64,000 bases of DNA, from contig NZ_JAIQXT010000001.1 in assembly GCF_020177055.1 (NCBI RefSeq), forward strand, positions 1 through 64,000, written 5' to 3'. Both the position numbers and the translations under genes were made by a program. Below the pieces are notes generated by a model that was given only the letters and a program-made list of their open reading frames with translations, was not told the origin of the DNA and did no database searches. This DNA comes from Sphingomonas sp. R647 (lineage in GTDB: Bacteria; Pseudomonadota; Alphaproteobacteria; Sphingomonadales; Sphingomonadaceae). Below, one piece after another: positions 34,054 to 41,724 of this stretch. Within the stretch, counting starts at the first letter, position 1, and each line of letters begins with the position of its first letter.

Positions 34054-35190
34054 TCACGGCGTCTTGTCGACCGTTCCGGCTTCTGCCGAGACTTCGGATG
34101 CAGCGGCCTTTGGATGAATAAGCACCTGACGGTCTCCGAGCGCGACCTCCCTGACCTGAGGGTCACGCGTCGCATCGGACTTTGTCGCACCGGGTTGCGC
34201 GCTGAGCAGGATCGGTCTTGCTTCGGGAAGCGCAGGCGTGTCCGCGTCCTGCACAGCTTCGGCATCCTCCTGCGCAGCAGCTAGGCCCGCCTCGGCTCCG
34301 AGCAGAAGTGCGGCCAGCGGTTCGGCGCCTGCATAGCGCCGGTTGAAGGCGCCGGACTCGCCCCAATTGCCAGTCCAGCGATAGAAAATATGAGCGCCGA
34401 CGGTCGCAGTCTTGCGCAGGCTCGCGGCCCAGTAAGGCACGACATAATTGGCATGATAATGGGTCGACCAGCCGACCGTTTCGTAGACATCGCCGGCAAG
34501 CGCCGAGACCGCGATCGCCCGCGCGCGTTGCCACGCACGCGGTGACGGGATGCGGGCGAGCGAGCCATCGCAGGCAAAGGTGAACTGGCAGCCGGTTGCT
34601 CGCTTGGCACCCTCATAGATCACGCCGCATACCGTGTCGGGATAGGCAGGATGACGCACCCGGTTGAGGATGACCTGTGCAACCGCTCTGCCCCCGTCGA
34701 CGCCTTCTGAACCCGCCTCATAGTGGATTGCCTGAGTGAGGCAGTCCAGCGAGCGCTGATAGTCGGTTGGCTCGGGAGATTTGAGGACAAAGGACGCAGC
34801 GCTCGGCACGGGCACATCGCCAGCAACGGTCGCAGCGTTCAGGGCGATCGCAGCGTCCCGGCTGAGCGTGCGCATTGCGCCAGGGGCGAACGGGGCCTCG
34901 ATGCGGGGCGGGGCAGGTGAGGCGGGCTGTGGGATCGCGCGCGCTTGCGGCGCAGGCCATAACGCCCAGGCGACAACACCAGTCAGGAGCACAAGACCCG
35001 CCACAAGACCGGCTGAACCAACCGCTCCCAGTCTTTGAAGAAACCTTCCCGCGCGCGAATGCGCGACGCGCTCGAACACCGTACCGCGCCCGGTGGCCGG
35101 GTCGGCAGGTTCCTCGAGCAACCAGTCGAGGGATTTCCAAAGATCGCTCTGGGTTGAAAGGGCCGGATCGCGCGTCTGGACCATGTCCAT
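34054..35190 (-). CDS. SleB-type cell wall hydrolase (Hydrolase_2 domain), membrane-anchored
   Basis: A 378-residue protein. A cytoplasmic N-terminus of about 60 residues precedes one membrane helix (VGSAGLVAGLVLLTGVVAWA). A proline-rich linker leads to the SleB/CwlJ domain: LDCLTQAIHYEAGSEGVDGG with the likely catalytic Glu, VAQVILNRVRHPAYPDTVCG, and CQFTFACDG followed by the A-x-A-R-A-I-A-V helix. This domain is a peptidoglycan lytic hydrolase, first known from spore germination and common in alphaproteobacteria. The tail after residue 320 is acidic/proline-rich and low-complexity. It converges with the acyltransferase gene and may remodel the wall for envelope-spanning machinery (inference). 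Confidence 0.87.
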   Translation of the reverse strand: MDMVQTRDPALSTQSDLWKSLDWLLEEPADPATGRGTVFERVAHSRAGRFLQRLGAVGSAGLVAGLVLLTGVVAWALWPAPQARAIPQPASPAPPRIEAPFAPGAMRTLSRDAAIALNAATVAGDVPVPSAASFVLKSPEPTDYQRSLDCLTQAIHYEAGSEGVDGGRAVAQVILNRVRHPAYPDTVCGVIYEGAKRATGCQFTFACDGSLARIPSPRAWQRARAIAVSALAGDVYETVGWSTHYHANYVVPYWAASLRKTATVGAHIFYRWTGNWGESGAFNRRYAGAEPLAALLLGAEAGLAAAQEDAEAVQDADTPALPEARPILLSAQPGATKSDATRDPQVREVALGDRQVLIHPKAAASEVSAEAGTVDKTP

Positions 35191-35280
35191 GCCCTAGCTG
35201 CAACAGCGCTGCGATGCAACATTCCCTCGAACCTGGCCTTTGCATTGACCCCTGCTGCCGGGCAACCTATCGCCTCGCCA

Positions 35281-35646
35281 ATGCTGCTTGCGCTTCTTCT
35301 TGGCTCACTCCAGCCGCAGCCCGCACAGGCTCCGGCGCTGTTTACGGCAGGCGCGCTGAAGGATCGCTGCGAATCGACAGATCCAGCCGACGCTTCCTTT
35401 TGTTTTGCCTATATCGTTGGCGTCTATGACGCCGTGCGCGCCTATGAATCCTGGCTCAAGATGCGCGAGTTCTGTGCTCCGGGCAATCTGGTCCAGGCCG
35501 ACTTGCGCAAGGCATTCATCGACTATCTCGCCGAGAACCCCGGATATCGCGCTGGTGAGGCGGCATCCGTCGTGGTCGTGTCGCTCAAGACACGCTTCCC
35601 GTGTCAGGATCAGCCCAAGCCGGGTGATGAGGTCAAAATCCCCTGA
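35281..35646 (+). CDS. Rap1a/Tai-like secreted protein
   Basis: A 121-residue protein with a short leader (MLLALLLGSLQPQPAQA) and the features of the Rap1a/Tai domain: LKDRCES near the N-terminus, SFCFAYIVGVYDAV, then FCAPGNLVQADLRKAFIDYL and CQD near the end, with conserved cysteines. Rap1a/Tai proteins include immunity proteins against type VI amidase effectors, but isolated family members of unknown function are common. ATG 35281 is chosen because it begins the leader. No effector or type VI gene is present nearby, so an immunity role is not supported here; it could act on the neighbouring wall hydrolase product, which is a guess from proximity. Confidence 0.7.
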   Translation: MLLALLLGSLQPQPAQAPALFTAGALKDRCESTDPADASFCFAYIVGVYDAVRAYESWLKMREFCAPGNLVQADLRKAFIDYLAENPGYRAGEAASVVVVSLKTRFPCQDQPKPGDEVKIP

Positions 35647-36069
35647 CCAGGCACCGCTGCGGCGGGGCTGCCAGGCTTAGATCGCCATCCACGCTGGCGT
35701 GATCAAGCGATACGCCTGCCCATTCAGATTGCCGGGCGCTCCGATCGATGGAGACGCGAGCCCCTGAGTTGCTCTTCGCGGGCGACCGGGGGCTGAACTA
35801 TTGTCGGCGTGCTTGTGTATTTCAGCCGCCGGGCAAAGCAACAGGGGCGGGCAGTGTTCTTGGACACATCGGTTCGCTTGCGCATATTGTCGGTGTTACG
35901 CGCCTTTGCACCAGAACGGATACTGTTCCGCTCCACTGAACGACCGATTATCCATCCTCGCGAACGCATTATTTGCTCAGAATTGGGTAGCCCGCACGCT
36001 TGTGGATGGCTTTTCCGGCCAAACGCGTCTGACCATGGTCCCTAGAACGGGCCTGATGACAGGTGTGCC
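35647..36069. other. 423-bp gap, no gene seen
   Basis: Several short frames exist, but none has an SD, high-GC3 bias or recognisable motif. It presumably contains the promoter of the PilZ gene at 36070. Nothing else recognised. Confidence 0.5.
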
Positions 36070-36696
36070 ATGGACTATTCATTTCTTGAAGTACCGTTGG
36101 AGACGAGCGAGCGTCGCGCCGATGAACGGCATCGCACCGTGTTTCAGGTCGCACGAATGTGTGTCGAGCCCGACACCCAGCATCTCTGCCTGATCCGGAA
36201 TCTCGGCTCGGGCGGGATGATGCTCGAGAGCTTCTCGTCGATTGCCGTGGGTGCCCGGGTCAGGATCGAGCCGCGGGTGTTCGATCCGGTCACCGGCGTT
36301 GTGCGCTGGACCAGGGGGCGGCGGATCGGCGTCGCCTTCGAACAGCCCATTGAGCTCGACCAGTATCTGCAATCTCGAGGCACCCTGCTGCCGCATCATC
36401 AGCCGCGCGGCCCGCGCATCACGGTCAACCTGCGCTGTCGCTTGCGGATCGGAGCCGTGTGGCATCTGGTTCCACTTCTCGACCTTTCCCAGGGGGGCGC
36501 CAAGGTCATCACCGACCTTCCGGTAAGCCTTGGCGAAGAGGTGGAGCTGCATCTGGACGGCTTTGCGCCGATCGTCGGTCAGGTCCGCTGGATCAGGGGC
36601 GAGCGTCTGGGGGTCACCTTCCTCCAGCCGGTTCACCTCGCCCATCTTGGTCAGTGGGTTGATCAGATGGCAAGCGGGCAACCAGCCGCATCCTGA
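36070..36696 (+). CDS. Tandem PilZ-domain protein
   Basis: A 208-residue protein made of two PilZ-like beta-barrels. The first starts SERRADERHR and has LIRNLGSGGMMLES, then VVRWTRGRRIGVAFEQPIEL. The second starts PRITVNLRCRL and has PLLDLSQGGAKVITDLPV, then VRWIRGERLGVTFLQPV. The first domain has an RxxxR-type N-terminal arginine set and an N-x-G-x-G-G loop; the second keeps D/S-x-G-G. PilZ domains bind cyclic di-GMP and switch EPS synthesis or motility. Here one domain may bind and the other be degenerate. It is located just beyond the EPS locus, so a post-translational role in polymer output is plausible but not shown. Confidence 0.88.
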   Translation: MDYSFLEVPLETSERRADERHRTVFQVARMCVEPDTQHLCLIRNLGSGGMMLESFSSIAVGARVRIEPRVFDPVTGVVRWTRGRRIGVAFEQPIELDQYLQSRGTLLPHHQPRGPRITVNLRCRLRIGAVWHLVPLLDLSQGGAKVITDLPVSLGEEVELHLDGFAPIVGQVRWIRGERLGVTFLQPVHLAHLGQWVDQMASGQPAAS

Positions 36697-37196
36697 CCGG
36701 GCGCTGTTGCATCGCGCTGCTGAAGCGTCATCGCTGGCAGCCGTCATCTCGGCACGCGGGCCGCCTGCGGTAGCCTGGGTGAGCCGACAGGATCGGTGCC
36801 CAATCGCAATCCCGAAAACATCGCGACGCAGCCGCCAACCGCTGCTCTGGCGTGCGGCCTCTGCTCTTCAATGCTGATGAGAGATGGATCATTCAAGCGG
36901 TACGCTTGCGACATGCGGTAAAGAACAGCGTCAGTCCTATACCAAATATTAACGATCCTGAACTTGGCGGAACAAGCAGGGCTTGCCCCGAACGATCTTC
37001 GTACAAATACAGTGTGGTTAAAATGGCCAATGATGCCGGGCAGTTGTGAGCGCATTTCTGATCCGTCCCCATCTAATCTGTGATTCGCGCTGAACTTCCC
37101 CGGCTCCGTCCGTCCGGCAGGCCGTAGTCATCCTATAATTCCTCTGAATTCGACGGGCCTGTGTTTGTGGCCTGTCGCGCTTTGGAGGAGTTCGAC
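36697..37196. other. 500-bp gap, no gene seen
   Basis: The region between the PilZ and DUF1800 genes holds no frame with coding character. An AT-rich stretch around 36935-37025 may belong to the promoter of the DUF1800 gene. Nothing else recognised. Confidence 0.5.
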
Positions 37197-38909
37197 ATGT
37201 CTTCGATCGCCGTTGGGTCGCAGCGCGCATGGATTGCCTGTCTATCCGCGCTTGCGCTCGCGGGCTGCGACAGCGGCGGCGGTGGCGGCTCATCGAGCAG
37301 TGGCGGGGTGGTCGCGCTTCCTGAGGCCGTGCCCCCTGCAAAGACGAGTTCGGCCACACCTGCGGACGCGGCGCGCCTTGCCAAGCAGGCGACCTTTGGC
37401 CCGGACTTTGCGACGGTCGAGCGCATCGGTTCGATCGGGGTTGATGCATGGATTACCGAACAGTTCGGCCTGTCGAGCAGCAACTATCGTGATCTCATGC
37501 AGGTCGTCCGCAAGGATCACTGCGCGGGATCGTCCGACTATGCGACCTGCGAGTTCCGGACCAAATTGCGCGGCCCGGTCGCGGCGCGCTTCTATGCCAA
37601 CGCCGTCGGCCAGCCTGACCAGCTTCGCCAGCGCGTAGCCCTCGCGCTCGGCCAGATGATGACCGTCTCGAACAACGAGATGCTGATGACCGCGAGCCTT
37701 GCTGGCTACAACCAGCTGCTGCTCGACCACTCCTTCGGCAATTTCCGCGATCTGCTGCACGCGGTGACCATGAACGGCTATATGGGCCGGTATCTCGACA
37801 TGGCCGAGAGCAAGGTCACCGCGCCGTCGGAAAACTATGCGCGCGAGCTTCTTCAGCTTTTCTCCATGGGCGCAGAGCAACTGGAGATGGACGGGACCGT
37901 CCGTCGTGATGCCACGGGCGCGCCGCTTGAGAATTACTCGATGGACGACATCAAGGGCGTCTCGCGCGCCCTGACCGGATGGCTCTACGCGCCGATGGAC
38001 GGGGCCGGGAAATTCGACTGGGCAGCGTCCGATCATACCAAGTCCATGATCATCGGCGACACCAACTGGTATGACCGGGGGGAAAAGCGCTTTCTCGGCA
38101 CCAGTGTGGCGGGTGGCGCAAGCAGCCAGCAGAGCGTCGCTTCGGTCGTGGATGCAGCATTCCGCAATGCCTCGACCCCGCCCTTTGTGTCTCGGCACCT
38201 GATCCGTCACCTGGTGACCGCCAATCCCTCGCCCGCCTATGTCCGGCGCGTTGCCGAGAAATTCGTCAATAACGGGAATGGCGAGCGCGGTGACATGAAG
38301 GCTGTCCTGCGCGCAGTCCTGACCGATCCCGAAGCGCGCAACCCGTCCGGCTCGTCTGCTGCAGGCAAGCTCAAGGAGCCGATTTTGCTGATGACCAGTC
38401 TCGCACGGGTCGTCGGCGTCCAGACCGACGGCGGCGCGATGATGGAGCGCGATGAGGCGCTCGGCCAGCCGGTGTTCAACGCTCCCTCGGTGTTTGGCTT
38501 CTATCCAAGCGAGAATGGCCTGCCTGGACGGCCAGGCTATCGCAGCCCGGTGTCGGGTCTGGTGAGCGTGTCGACCAGCATCACCTGGCATAATCTCGTT
38601 CACGACTGGACGATCCTGGGCGATCCCGAAAAGCGCCCCGAATATCGCGTTCAGGCCCGGATCCCCGGGGCTTTCGGGACGACGCCGGCCTGGATCAACT
38701 GGGAGACATTCGGGAGCGACATCGATTCGATGATCGCGCGGATCGATCTCCTCATGCTCGCCAACTCGATGACTGCCGCGCAACGCGCTGCGCTCAAGGC
38801 CGCAGCCATGGCGATCACCGACGCGGATGAACGCCGCCAGGCGCGGCGCCGTGCCCAGGCGATGCTCTACGTGGTCGGCACCAGCCCGGCCTTCCTTGTC
38901 GATCGGTAA
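37197..38909 (+). CDS. DUF1800 family lipoprotein
   Basis: A 570-residue protein starting at ATG 37197, behind a strong SD (GGAGGAG). The leader ends in a lipobox, SALALAGC, followed by a Gly/Ser linker. The DUF1800 pattern follows: AARLAKQATFGPDFATVERI, GVDAWITEQFGL, LRQRVALALGQMMTVSN, NYARELLQLFSMG and ALTGW. Near the C-terminus FNAPSVFGFYPSENG is typical. Family function is unknown; members are exported and are almost always encoded next to a DUF1501 gene, as here. The pair may act together at the cell surface. Confidence 0.92.
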   Translation: MSSIAVGSQRAWIACLSALALAGCDSGGGGGSSSSGGVVALPEAVPPAKTSSATPADAARLAKQATFGPDFATVERIGSIGVDAWITEQFGLSSSNYRDLMQVVRKDHCAGSSDYATCEFRTKLRGPVAARFYANAVGQPDQLRQRVALALGQMMTVSNNEMLMTASLAGYNQLLLDHSFGNFRDLLHAVTMNGYMGRYLDMAESKVTAPSENYARELLQLFSMGAEQLEMDGTVRRDATGAPLENYSMDDIKGVSRALTGWLYAPMDGAGKFDWAASDHTKSMIIGDTNWYDRGEKRFLGTSVAGGASSQQSVASVVDAAFRNASTPPFVSRHLIRHLVTANPSPAYVRRVAEKFVNNGNGERGDMKAVLRAVLTDPEARNPSGSSAAGKLKEPILLMTSLARVVGVQTDGGAMMERDEALGQPVFNAPSVFGFYPSENGLPGRPGYRSPVSGLVSVSTSITWHNLVHDWTILGDPEKRPEYRVQARIPGAFGTTPAWINWETFGSDIDSMIARIDLLMLANSMTAAQRAALKAAAMAITDADERRQARRRAQAMLYVVGTSPAFLVDR

Positions 38910-38922
38910 TCGGAGTCCAGTG

Positions 38923-40272
38923 ATGCAGCTTTCCCGGCGTTCTCTCCTCCGCCTCGCAGGCGCCACCGCCGGCGGTGCTGCGCTTGCCTCACTCATGCGC
39001 GGCACTGCGGTCGCAGCTTCGGGTTCGGGATATCGTGCCATGGTCGGCCTGTTCCTGTTTGGCGGGAACGATGGCTGGAACATGCTCGTCCCCAACGGCT
39101 CCGCCTATGGCGCCTATTCCGAGGCACGCGGTGCCGTCGCGATCAAGCGCGAGGTGCTGATCCCCTTGTCCGGGGTCGGGTATGGGATGCACCCGTCCTT
39201 CGCGCCGCTCGCGCCGTTCTGGGATCAGGGCAAGCTCTCCTTCGTCCTCAATACCGGGACGCTGCATGCGCCGCTCACCAAGTCGCTGTACAATTCGCGC
39301 GAGGATCTGCGGCCGACCAAGCTGTTCAGCCATACCGACGAGGAGGCGCACTGGCAGGGCCTGCGTGCCCGAACGAGCAGCGACACCGGCTTCATGGGGC
39401 GTATCGCGGACCGTTCGGCCATCAGCGATGTTCCCTCGACGATCTCCTTTGCAGGCGCAAATCTTGCTGTAGCCGGCGCACAGTCTTCGGCGCTCATTCT
39501 TCCCGAGGCCGGCGCGCTTCGCCTGAACCAGGAAATGCGGTCCGAACTCGCAGGCGCGATTGCCGCGTTCGATTCAGCGGACGGCCTTGGCGAAATCGCT
39601 GCGGTGACCGACGGTCAGATCGATGCAAATCGGGGGCTGGCAAGCCGTATGGACGCGCTGCTCGCCGATGGCGGCCTTGCCCAGAGCTTCTTCATCGATC
39701 CGGCAACCGGCCAGCTGCTCAACAGCAGTGTCGCTCGCCAGCTTCTGCGCGTCGCGCGGATGATCGAGATGCGCCAGACGCTGGGCCATTCGCGCCAGAG
39801 CTTCTTTGTCGGCTCAAACGGGTTCGACACGCATGCCAACCAGGTAGAGGGCAATTCGGCGAGCGGAACCCATGCCGTGCTGCTTCACCACGTTGCCGCC
39901 GCAGTTGCTGCATTTTACCGCGCGATCGAGGCCATGGGACTGGCAGATACGGTCACTTTGTTCACGATGAGCGACTTTGGGAGGACGAGCAAGGCGAACG
40001 ACCAGCGCGGAACCGACCATGGCTGGGGCAATGTCCAGATGGTGCTTGGCGGCGGACTGCGCGGGCACCATATTCACGGGACACATCCCTCATTCGAACT
40101 TGGCGGCGCAGACGACGCGACCGGCGAGGGCCGCTTCATCCCAACGCTGTCGAGCGAGCAATATCTTGCCGCGATCGCGCAATGGCACGGCGTTGGCGCG
40201 GACAATATGGGCTATGTGTTCCCCAACTGGAGCGAATGGTCGGGGCGGGGCGCAGTCCCGCTTTACGCCTGA
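38923..40272 (+). CDS. DUF1501 family protein, Tat-exported
   Basis: A 449-residue protein with a twin-arginine leader (SRRSLLRLAGATAGGAALAS) and the DUF1501 layout: VGLFLFGGNDGWNMLVPNG, then HPSFAPLAPFWDQGKLSFVL and LFSHTDEEAHWQG. FVGSNGFDTHANQVEGNS and TLFTMSDFGRTSKANDQRGT, followed by DHGWGNVQMVLGG, resemble the metal-binding positions of the alkaline phosphatase/sulfatase superfamily. The gene starts 13 bases after the DUF1800 stop. It is predicted to be folded in the cytoplasm, perhaps with a metal cofactor, before Tat export. Substrate is unknown. Confidence 0.92.
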   Translation: MQLSRRSLLRLAGATAGGAALASLMRGTAVAASGSGYRAMVGLFLFGGNDGWNMLVPNGSAYGAYSEARGAVAIKREVLIPLSGVGYGMHPSFAPLAPFWDQGKLSFVLNTGTLHAPLTKSLYNSREDLRPTKLFSHTDEEAHWQGLRARTSSDTGFMGRIADRSAISDVPSTISFAGANLAVAGAQSSALILPEAGALRLNQEMRSELAGAIAAFDSADGLGEIAAVTDGQIDANRGLASRMDALLADGGLAQSFFIDPATGQLLNSSVARQLLRVARMIEMRQTLGHSRQSFFVGSNGFDTHANQVEGNSASGTHAVLLHHVAAAVAAFYRAIEAMGLADTVTLFTMSDFGRTSKANDQRGTDHGWGNVQMVLGGGLRGHHIHGTHPSFELGGADDATGEGRFIPTLSSEQYLAAIAQWHGVGADNMGYVFPNWSEWSGRGAVPLYA

Positions 40273-40301
40273 GCGGGTCGCGATCGCCTGATCGCGCCCG
40301 C
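40273..40301 (+). terminator. Hairpin after the DUF1501 gene
   Basis: GCGGGTCGCGATC (40273-40285) pairs with GATCGCGCCCGC (40290-40301) with one bulged T and a four-base loop, directly after the stop codon. No T-run follows. Confidence 0.45.
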
Positions 40302-41115
40302 GGTTCGTTCGCCGATAAAGCGACCTGGCGCATCTGATCAGCGGCTGCGCCATGCACGGCGCGCTGTGCGGTCAGCTGCGCGATCGCAGACCCGACAGGT
40401 CTGAGGGGTCGGTCAACCTCTGCAATGTCCGATCGAGCCGCGTGACTTCCTCATGGTCCTCGCGCGCGACAGCGGCGCGGATCTCGCGCAGCAATTCGTC
40501 CGTGCGATCATTCGACGAAAATGAGTCCATGTTGCGCATCGATCGCCTTTGCGAACTTCAATGACCCATGGCGATGATCTTCGCCCAAGTGGCCGGGATT
40601 AGCGTGCCTCAGCTTCTCAATCCGCGACGCAGCAGAGATATTCGGCGAGAATATTGAAAAGAACAAGATCCAAAATGGATCAATAGCTGCCGATAGGCAG
40701 GTTCTTGTTGGCCGGTCGCAGGATTGGGCCGGACCGCGCTATCTGATGCGCGGCGCTCAAGATCGCCGTGCCGCACCCAATGATCAGCCCGGACCGCAAC
40801 CTTTTGAAAATCTCCTTGGCCAGTGTCTTTTGCGGGACAGTAACCGACTGAATTAAAAGCTGTGGGAAAATCTTGCGACCGAGTAGTAGGTCTCGACAGA
40901 GAATCGGAAAAGCGATCGACATGTGATAAGACTAGCCGCACGTCCCGAGTCGAGCGACGTCGATCACATCAGGAGAGGATGCAAGGCGGACTGCTTGTCG
41001 GGCGGTGCGGGGAGATTCCATATGCCGGATATGGACGGGAAATATTCAGCTGCGCGCCCGCCTGTGCCGCGCCCGATCTGCACGATCGGGCCGCTGACTT
41101 GCCGCGCGGGTATTG
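40302..41115. other. Long gap containing one possible small gene
   Basis: Apart from the small minus-strand frame at 40372-40539, no coding signal is convincing. The minus-strand frame at 40609-40941 lacks codon bias and a recognisable motif and is not called. AT-richer than its neighbours around 40620-40700 and 40840-40930. Confidence 0.45.
40372..40539 (-). CDS. Small charged helical protein
   Basis: A 55-codon frame. The peptide is strongly charged and heptad-like: TDELLREIRAAVAREDHEEV followed by TRLDRTLQRL, with a short polar end. Third positions are mainly G or C, and an AAAGG lies about five bases before ATG 40539; a second ATG is at 40530. No homologue recognised. It could be a small regulatory or adaptor peptide; it could also be a chance frame. 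Confidence 0.45.
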   Translation of the reverse strand: MRNMDSFSSNDRTDELLREIRAAVAREDHEEVTRLDRTLQRLTDPSDLSGLRSRS

Positions 41116-41454
41116 ATGGAGCGGCTGGTGGCTCCGACGCGCGTGCGGCAACTGTCCAATGGGTGCAGCATGTCTGAGGGCGGCGAGATCCGCAAGACGA
41201 GCGCCGCACGATGCCGGGTGCGCTATGCGCGCGTCTGGCACTCGGTCCGCTTGACCCACCTCAGTTTCACCAATGCGTCGATCGAATTCTCGGGACGCGT
41301 TGCAGCTGACACGCGGATGGAGGTCGCCGTACACGGAATCGAACCCAGGATCGCTTATGTGACCAATGTTGAAGAGGGTCAGATCCACCTGATGTTCGAA
41401 GATCCGATCCCCTGGTCAGACTTGACGCAATGGACCCGTGCCGCCCACCGGTGA
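41116..41454 (+). CDS. PilZ-like domain protein
   Basis: A protein of about 112 residues. The core IRKTSAARCRVRYARVWHSV, then TNASIEFSGRVAADTRMEVA and HLMFEDPIPWSDLTQW, follows the outline of a small PilZ barrel and ends like the PilZ domains at 36070-36696, but the diagnostic D/N-x-S-x-x-G loop is replaced. c-di-GMP binding is therefore doubtful. The start may instead be ATG 41170 (MSEGGEIRK). It is followed 66 bases later by a tiny cysteine-containing protein gene. Confidence 0.55.
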   Translation: MERLVAPTRVRQLSNGCSMSEGGEIRKTSAARCRVRYARVWHSVRLTHLSFTNASIEFSGRVAADTRMEVAVHGIEPRIAYVTNVEEGQIHLMFEDPIPWSDLTQWTRAAHR

Positions 41455-41520
41455 GGTCCTGGGTACGCGCGCCGCAGCGTGCATGTGCGGGGCGATGCCA
41501 TGTCGCGAAGGCAAGGTGCC

Positions 41521-41724
41521 ATGAACGATGACGTGATCCAGTCGATTAGTGCCCATCTGAAGGGACTGGGCATCGACAATTTCAGTATCGATGCAGGGCA
41601 GATCCGGATCGGCAGCCTGCACTGGATCGCCAATGCCTGCACCTGCGGCGAAACCGGGTGCGACGGCTGGGCGCTTGAGCCGATCTTGCCGGTCGGAAGC
41701 CGAGGCGACCGCCCGCGCAGCTAG
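41521..41724 (+). CDS. Small protein with CTCGETGC motif
   Basis: A 67-residue protein (ATG 41521) with a helical start, MNDDVIQSISAHLKGLGIDN, and a strand-rich middle, FSIDAGQIRIGSLHWIANAC. The cysteine motif CTCGETGCDGWALEPI could bind a metal. Family not recognised. Its last four bases overlap the end of the convergent S8 protease gene. Codon bias is coding-like. Confidence 0.5.
   Translation: MNDDVIQSISAHLKGLGIDNFSIDAGQIRIGSLHWIANACTCGETGCDGWALEPILPVGSRGDRPRS

Noticed and set aside
37290..39095. 601-codon minus-strand frame opposite the DUF1800 gene
   Set aside because: Arg/His/Gly-rich product without a motif; the plus strand has an SD, a lipobox and family signatures.
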